The notes under the pieces: model-generated
The model's input: only the letters and a program-made list of their open reading frames with translations
What the model was told of the DNA's origin: nothing
The model's database searches: none
Part shown: piece after piece, positions 6,347-9,243 of the stretch
How positions within the stretch are numbered: the stretch's first letter is position 1
Layout of the letters: every line of letters starts with the position of its first letter
NCBI GenBank assembly: GCA_027036755.1
Contig: JALWDV010000592.1
Coordinates: 1-9,243, forward strand
Direction: 5' to 3'
DNA length: 9,243 nt
From: Anaerolineae bacterium
GTDB taxonomy: Bacteria; Chloroflexota; Anaerolineae; J102
Program-made: the position numbers and the translations under genes

Positions 6347-6352
6347 TAAAAT
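6347..6352 (+). promoter_or_regulatory. -10 box of the cytochrome operon
   Basis: TAAAAT matches TATAAT at five of six positions. No TTGACA-like -35 occurs at 16-18 bp; that place is taken by the operator, as in class II activator-dependent promoters. The predicted start is near 6359, giving a leader of about 75 nt. The leader contains GGTTAA (6356-6361) and TTAACC (6373-6378), a possible small hairpin or second protein site. Confidence 0.55.
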
Positions 6353-6433
6353 TAAGGTTAAGCCACTCCGATTTAACCATCACTCATTTACGAGCGCATA
6401 AGATAGCCATTCGCCACAAAAGACATCCAGCAA

Positions 6434-7003
6434 ATGAGAAATTTTCTCCAAAAACTCCCTAAATGGCTGCGCATTCTGATCATTGTCGTGGTCCTCGGCT
6501 TTCTGGCGGCTGTTTTCGCTTATCTTTCGTGGGTCGTTACAGATGAGGGGCTTAACCGCACGTCGCACGCGGAATTCTGCGCCCAATGCCACACCATGAA
6601 ACCCTTCTGGGCCGCGTATGAGAAGGACATTCATGGGGGGGCCTCTGAGTTCGGCGTTCAGGCCTCATGCACCAACTGCCATCTGGACAACAGCAGTTCT
6701 TCCGCTTATTTCATCAGCAAGGCGGTGAAAGGCCTTCATGATCTGCGGGTGGAATGGTTTACAGATACAAGCCAGATCGATTGGGAAGCCATGCGCGAGC
6801 GACGGGAGGAATACACCTACGATTCCGGTTGTCTGAGCTGCCACGGCAATCTGCTGGAAGCCACCAAGCGCAATCACAAGGCTTATTTGCCCCACAAAGA
6901 GTATTTCTCGGGCGAGACGGACAAACATTGCGTCTCGTGCCATAAACACGTCGGTCATCAAAATATGTCATATTATATCGCCAACCCCGATGCAGCATAC
7001 TGA
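6434..7003 (+). CDS. NapC/NrfH-type tetraheme cytochrome c
   Basis: A 189-residue membrane-anchored quinol dehydrogenase. An N-terminal transmembrane helix (about 11-33) is followed by an extracytoplasmic domain with four haem-binding motifs: CAQCH (49-53), CTNCH (79-83), CLSCH (133-137) and CVSCH (166-170). The first motif continues as CAQCHTM, the CxxCHxM pattern of NrfH, where the methionine (M55) is a haem ligand. H148 and H175 are candidate distal ligands. The family oxidises menaquinol and hands electrons to a partner multihaem enzyme. Eleven nucleotides separate it from the octaheme gene, so the two form an operon equivalent to nrfHA or haoCA; given the HAO-type partner, HaoC is the closer functional analogue. 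An in-frame TAG lies upstream, making ATG 6434 the first usable start, although it has no clear Shine-Dalgarno sequence. Cytochrome c maturation genes are not in the window. Confidence 0.92.
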   Translation: MRNFLQKLPKWLRILIIVVVLGFLAAVFAYLSWVVTDEGLNRTSHAEFCAQCHTMKPFWAAYEKDIHGGASEFGVQASCTNCHLDNSSSSAYFISKAVKGLHDLRVEWFTDTSQIDWEAMRERREEYTYDSGCLSCHGNLLEATKRNHKAYLPHKEYFSGETDKHCVSCHKHVGHQNMSYYIANPDAAY

Positions 7004-7014
7004 GGAGGAAAACT

Positions 7015-8451
7015 ATGAAACGACCTGGTAAATGGAGCATTCTCGTCCTGCTGATTCTGGGAGCGCTCATCGCCGGCGTCCTGGCAGGTTGTGCGCCCGC
7101 CCAGGAGCCGCTCTCCACCTCGCAGCAGCAGGAGACGACGGCGTCATCAGCGCCCGCGCCCGCCCCCGTCAGTCCCAAGCCCATTGTCGTCGAGGTGAAC
7201 CGGAATGTCGGAGCTATCAATCCGAGCAACAGCCTGGCCATCACCCGGGGCATGGATGAGGTGGCTCAGGAGTGCATCGACTGCCACAAGGATGAAACGC
7301 CGGGCATCGTCAATGATTGGCGCGAAAGCCGTCACGGGCATGTGGGCGTAAGCTGTCTCGATTGCCACATGGTCAACAAGGACGATCCCACCGCCACCCA
7401 GCACGAGACGCTGATCGGCACCGACACCTACATCTCGGCGCTGGTGCCTCCCAGCCGCTGCGCCGAATGCCATCCCAACGAGGCCGAGGAGTTTGATCAT
7501 AGCGGCCATCATCGGGCGGCGCTGCAGGTGGAAAGCAAAGACGCCATGCAGACGTTGATCCACCACCACGAGGGACAGGATAACCCTGAGCTGAACAACG
7601 CCTCGCAGGAAACCGGCTGTATGCAATGTCATGGCATCCGCATCGAGTTGGATGCTGAGGGCAATCCCACGCCCGACACCTGGCCATCCTCGGGCATCGG
7701 CAACATCTACCCCGATGGCAGCGTGGGCAATTGCACGGTTTGTCACACCCGCCACAAGTTCTCCATCGCCGAGGCCCGCAAGCCCGAAGCCTGCGCCTCC
7801 TGCCATCTGGGCCCCGACCACCCCGATATCGAGATCTACGAGAACACCAAACACGGCCAGATTTATGCTGCAGAAGGCTCTACATGGAAGTGGGATAGTG
7901 CGCCCGACGCCTGGGAGCCGGGCGATTATCGAGCCCCCACCTGCGCCACCTGCCACATGAGCGGCATCGGCGAGCTGTCCACCACTCACAATGTTTCCGA
8001 GCGTCTGTACTGGAATCTGTGGGGCAAGCGCTCAGGGGTGCGCAACAGCAATGATCCCATGAGCCCGCTGACGGGCGATGGCGAACAGGGCCGGGCCAAG
8101 ATGAAGATGGTCTGCACCCAGTGCCACTCCGAGCGCATGACCGACTCCTACTTCTCCCATGGCGACAAGGCCGTCAAGCTGTATAACGAATCCTACTACG
8201 ATCCGGCCCTGGCCATGCTGAACGACCTCAAGGAGAAAGGGCTGCTCAAGAAAAACCCCTGGGCCGACGAATTCCAGAAGATCTATTACCATCTCTGGCA
8301 TCATCAGGGCCGCCGGGCCCGCCAGGGCGCTATGATGGGAGCCCCCGACTGGGCGCACTGGCACGGTTTCTTCGAGCTGCAGCAAGACTTGTATCGGATG
8401 AAGGACATCTACAACTATCGCATCGAAAACAACAAGATCGAAGAGCCCTAA
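7015..8451 (+). CDS. haoA: Octaheme cytochrome c lipoprotein, hydroxylamine oxidoreductase family
   Basis: A 478-residue exported multihaem enzyme. A lipoprotein signal peptide ends in the lipobox LAGC (C26), followed by a flexible Ser/Ala/Pro-rich linker (about 34-58). Eight CxxCH motifs follow, with cysteines starting at 87, 114, 149, 202, 240, 260, 310 and 367, the HAO count. After motif six comes GPDHPDIEIYENTKHG (266-281), in which D268-H269 match the active-site Asp-His pair of HAO; THNVSERLYW (324-333) and WAHWHGFFELQ (446-456) also follow the family. HAO relatives oxidise hydroxylamine or hydrazine, or in haoCA organisms reduce nitrite/NO/hydroxylamine. Pairing with a NapC/NrfH-type quinol dehydrogenase favours reduction. 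A tetrathionate- or nitrite-reducing octaheme branch is less likely, because all eight motifs end in His and the HAO pair is present. GGAGG lies 6 nt before the ATG. The lipid anchor would keep it on the outer face of the membrane beside its partner. Confidence 0.88.
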   Translation: MKRPGKWSILVLLILGALIAGVLAGCAPAQEPLSTSQQQETTASSAPAPAPVSPKPIVVEVNRNVGAINPSNSLAITRGMDEVAQECIDCHKDETPGIVNDWRESRHGHVGVSCLDCHMVNKDDPTATQHETLIGTDTYISALVPPSRCAECHPNEAEEFDHSGHHRAALQVESKDAMQTLIHHHEGQDNPELNNASQETGCMQCHGIRIELDAEGNPTPDTWPSSGIGNIYPDGSVGNCTVCHTRHKFSIAEARKPEACASCHLGPDHPDIEIYENTKHGQIYAAEGSTWKWDSAPDAWEPGDYRAPTCATCHMSGIGELSTTHNVSERLYWNLWGKRSGVRNSNDPMSPLTGDGEQGRAKMKMVCTQCHSERMTDSYFSHGDKAVKLYNESYYDPALAMLNDLKEKGLLKKNPWADEFQKIYYHLWHHQGRRARQGAMMGAPDWAHWHGFFELQQDLYRMKDIYNYRIENNKIEEP

Positions 8452-8477
8452 ACGTCTTCCTCCCACCGCATTCCCAC

Positions 8478-8510
8478 GCCCCGGATATCCCCCGATGTCC
8501 GGGGCTTTTT
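8478..8510 (+). terminator. Intrinsic terminator of the cytochrome operon
   Basis: A 12-bp stem (GCCCCGGATATC / GATGTCCGGGGC, one G-T wobble) with a CCCC loop is followed directly by TTTTT. It lies 27 nt after the octaheme stop codon and closes the operon. Confidence 0.88.
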
Positions 8511-8576
8511 CGATCATCGCCACGGCCTCAGGCGCTTCATCCTGAAACCGCTTATGGTCTTCGTCCCCGGCAGCCA

Positions 8577-8599
8577 ACGGAGGTCTGCGAGACCTCCGT
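8577..8599. repeat. Perfect hairpin ACGGAGGTCT-GCG-AGACCTCCGT
   Basis: A 10-bp perfect stem with a GCG loop, flanked by GCC and GGC that nearly extend the pairing. No T-run follows on the minus strand, and only TTT follows on the plus strand after CGGC, so a terminator role for the YtxH-like gene is weak. It may be a dispersed palindromic repeat. Confidence 0.6.
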
Positions 8600-8688
8600 C
8601 GGCTTTGGCCCGGCGCGCTGCAAACAGAACAATCGCCCTGGCGAATCCGGAGCGGTCGTTCGCATGTTTTCTGCGCAGGCGGAAAGAA

Positions 8689-8967
8689 TCAGGCGGGCGT
8701 CTCGGCAACAACGCCCTCGTCCGCCTTCAACTCCTCCACAAGCTCCTGACTCACTTTCTCGTTCTTCTTCAACTGAGCCTGAATCTGCTCCATCTTCTTG
8801 TTCATCTCAGCCATGCCCTGTTCATAGCTCTGTTGCAGCCGCTGCAGGTCTATATTCGCGCGTTGCTGGATATCGCCGCGCAGCTCAGTGCCGCTCTTGG
8901 GGGCAAACAGCAATGCAGCCAATGCTCCGATGGCAGCGCCGAAGACGAAGTAAAGTATTCCTTTCAT
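8689..8967 (-). CDS. YtxH-like small membrane protein
   Basis: A 92-residue protein with a single N-terminal transmembrane segment (about 4-21) directly followed by the YtxH signature GALAALLFAPKSGTELR (14-30). The remainder (about 31-80) is a charged, Gln/Glu/Lys-rich helix with a coiled-coil look (QRLQQSYEQGMAEMNKKMEQ, 42-61), ending in a short acidic tail. YtxH/GvpP-type proteins are widespread and often linked with general stress, but no molecular function is established. ATG 8967 is strongly supported by AGGAGGT 5 nt upstream. It is transcribed towards the cytochrome operon and ends 238 bp from it; nothing suggests a shared role. Confidence 0.85.
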   Translation of the reverse strand: MKGILYFVFGAAIGALAALLFAPKSGTELRGDIQQRANIDLQRLQQSYEQGMAEMNKKMEQIQAQLKKNEKVSQELVEELKADEGVVAETPA

Positions 8968-8972
8968 AACGA

Positions 8973-8979
8973 ACCTCCT
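8973..8979 (-). promoter_or_regulatory. Strong ribosome binding site of the YtxH-like gene
   Basis: AGGAGGT on the minus strand is a near-perfect anti-16S match at 5 nt from ATG 8967. It is the strongest site in the window, in contrast to the absent sites of the regulator and tetraheme genes. Confidence 0.8.
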
Positions 8980-9115
8980 GTTGTCCGGTGGAAATCTATC
9001 GTAAGAATGGCCAATCCCAGGGAATGGTCGAAATCAATTGGGTGCGTCCTAAATGAGTTAGGGCCAGCCGGGCGTTTTGGCCGAATGATGAATGTTCACA
9101 ACCCGAATCGCCATA

Positions 9116-9129
9116 GTGGCGTTCGCCAC
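9116..9129. repeat. Small hairpin GTGGCG-TT-CGCCAC
   Basis: A perfect 6-bp stem at the outer edge of the second 113-bp element. Copy 1 has the right half with one substitution but lacks the left half, so the hairpin is specific to this copy. Confidence 0.5.
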
Positions 9130-9231
9130 GTCCGCCCGGCGATGAAGTCGCGGGGCTACAAAACAGCGCCGGATAAATCCGGCTAGCCCCGAAGGGGCGC
9201 TGTTTCTAGCCGGGGGACTTCATCCCCCGGC
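9119..9231. repeat. 113-bp palindromic element, copy 2 (inverted)
   Basis: The inverted partner of 3173-3285, with four substitutions in 113 positions and no gaps. The core from GGCTACAAAACAGCGCC to TGTTTCTAGCCGG is identical in both. Beyond 9231 this copy continues into CTAGAAACAGCGC, which extends a palindrome, while copy 1 diverges. The two copies flank DUF368, thioesterase, regulator, cytochrome operon and YtxH genes. Confidence 0.85.
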
Positions 9232-9243
9232 TAGAAACAGCGC
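9197..9243. repeat. Perfect 47-nt palindrome at the window edge
   Basis: Two 21-nt arms, beginning GCGCTGTTTCTAG and ending CTAGAAACAGCGC, surround the pentaloop CTTCA without mismatch. The stem may continue past the end of the window, where a further C would pair with G 9196. It overlaps the 113-bp element by 35 nt. Confidence 0.85.

Larger units (their letters stand above)
8452..8688. other. Convergent gap with terminator and hairpin
   Basis: This region separates the end of the octaheme gene from the end of the minus-strand YtxH-like gene. It contains the intrinsic terminator at 8478-8510 and a second perfect hairpin at 8577-8599. The remainder, 8604-8688, shows no gene or motif that I can identify. 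Confidence 0.6.

Noticed and set aside
7147..7989. Long minus-strand open frame inside the octaheme gene
   Set aside because: It lies wholly within a gene with eight haem motifs and has a low-complexity Gly/Val/Ala-rich product without recognisable domains.
8554..9186. Plus-strand open frame of 210 codons across the YtxH-like gene
   Set aside because: It runs through a hairpin, an antisense gene with a near-perfect ribosome site and the repeat element; the product has no coherent character.
1..9243. tRNA, rRNA or riboswitch
   Set aside because: I looked for a T-arm GTTCRA motif with a matching acceptor stem, and for rRNA-like conserved blocks, in the gaps and saw none. The only GTTCGAA-like hit (near 5172) lies inside the thioesterase gene.

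Overview
The window looks like a piece of a moderately GC-rich, probably monoderm bacterial chromosome. Chloroflexota (Anaerolineae-like) is my best guess. The grounds are the mix of genes, an octaheme cytochrome anchored as a lipoprotein instead of being a free periplasmic protein, and intergenic gaps filled with several families of short palindromic repeats. This placement is inference; there is no rRNA, tRNA or other firm marker gene here.

Left part (1-2877, all minus strand): an uncharacterised 210-residue protein (77-709) overlaps by 8 nt the end of a class I mannose-6-phosphate isomerase (702-1745), and the two probably share a transcript. Behind a repeat-filled gap lies a Kv-beta-type aldo/keto reductase (1945-2877). 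Positions 2878-3402 carry no gene but hold at least four palindromic elements. One of them is a 113-bp element that recurs in inverted orientation at 9119-9231.

Middle (3403-5285, minus strand): a DUF368-family membrane protein (a polyprenyl-phosphate translocase family) and a hot-dog acyl-CoA thioesterase (YbgC/FadM type), separated by about 440 bp of non-coding DNA with nested inverted repeats.

Right part (5478-8451, plus strand) is the most interesting. A Crp/Fnr-family regulator with a leaderless-looking promoter is followed by a two-gene respiratory operon: a membrane-anchored tetraheme NapC/NrfH-type quinol dehydrogenase, then an octaheme cytochrome c lipoprotein of the hydroxylamine oxidoreductase (HAO) family. 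The layout resembles the haoCA and nrfHA modules: quinol is oxidised in the membrane by the tetraheme protein, and electrons pass to the extracytoplasmic octaheme enzyme, which would reduce nitrite, NO or hydroxylamine (or run in reverse). The gap before the operon contains a perfect 14-bp Fnr-type palindrome, TTGCA-TTTT-TGCAA. It is centred 34.5 bp upstream of the end of a TAAAAT -10 box, exactly the class II activator position (-41.5), and the neighbouring regulator is the obvious candidate to bind it. A strong intrinsic terminator closes the operon at 8478-8510.

The window ends with a small convergent YtxH-like membrane protein gene (8689-8967, minus strand), the second copy of the 113-bp inverted repeat, and a perfect 47-nt palindrome running into the window edge.
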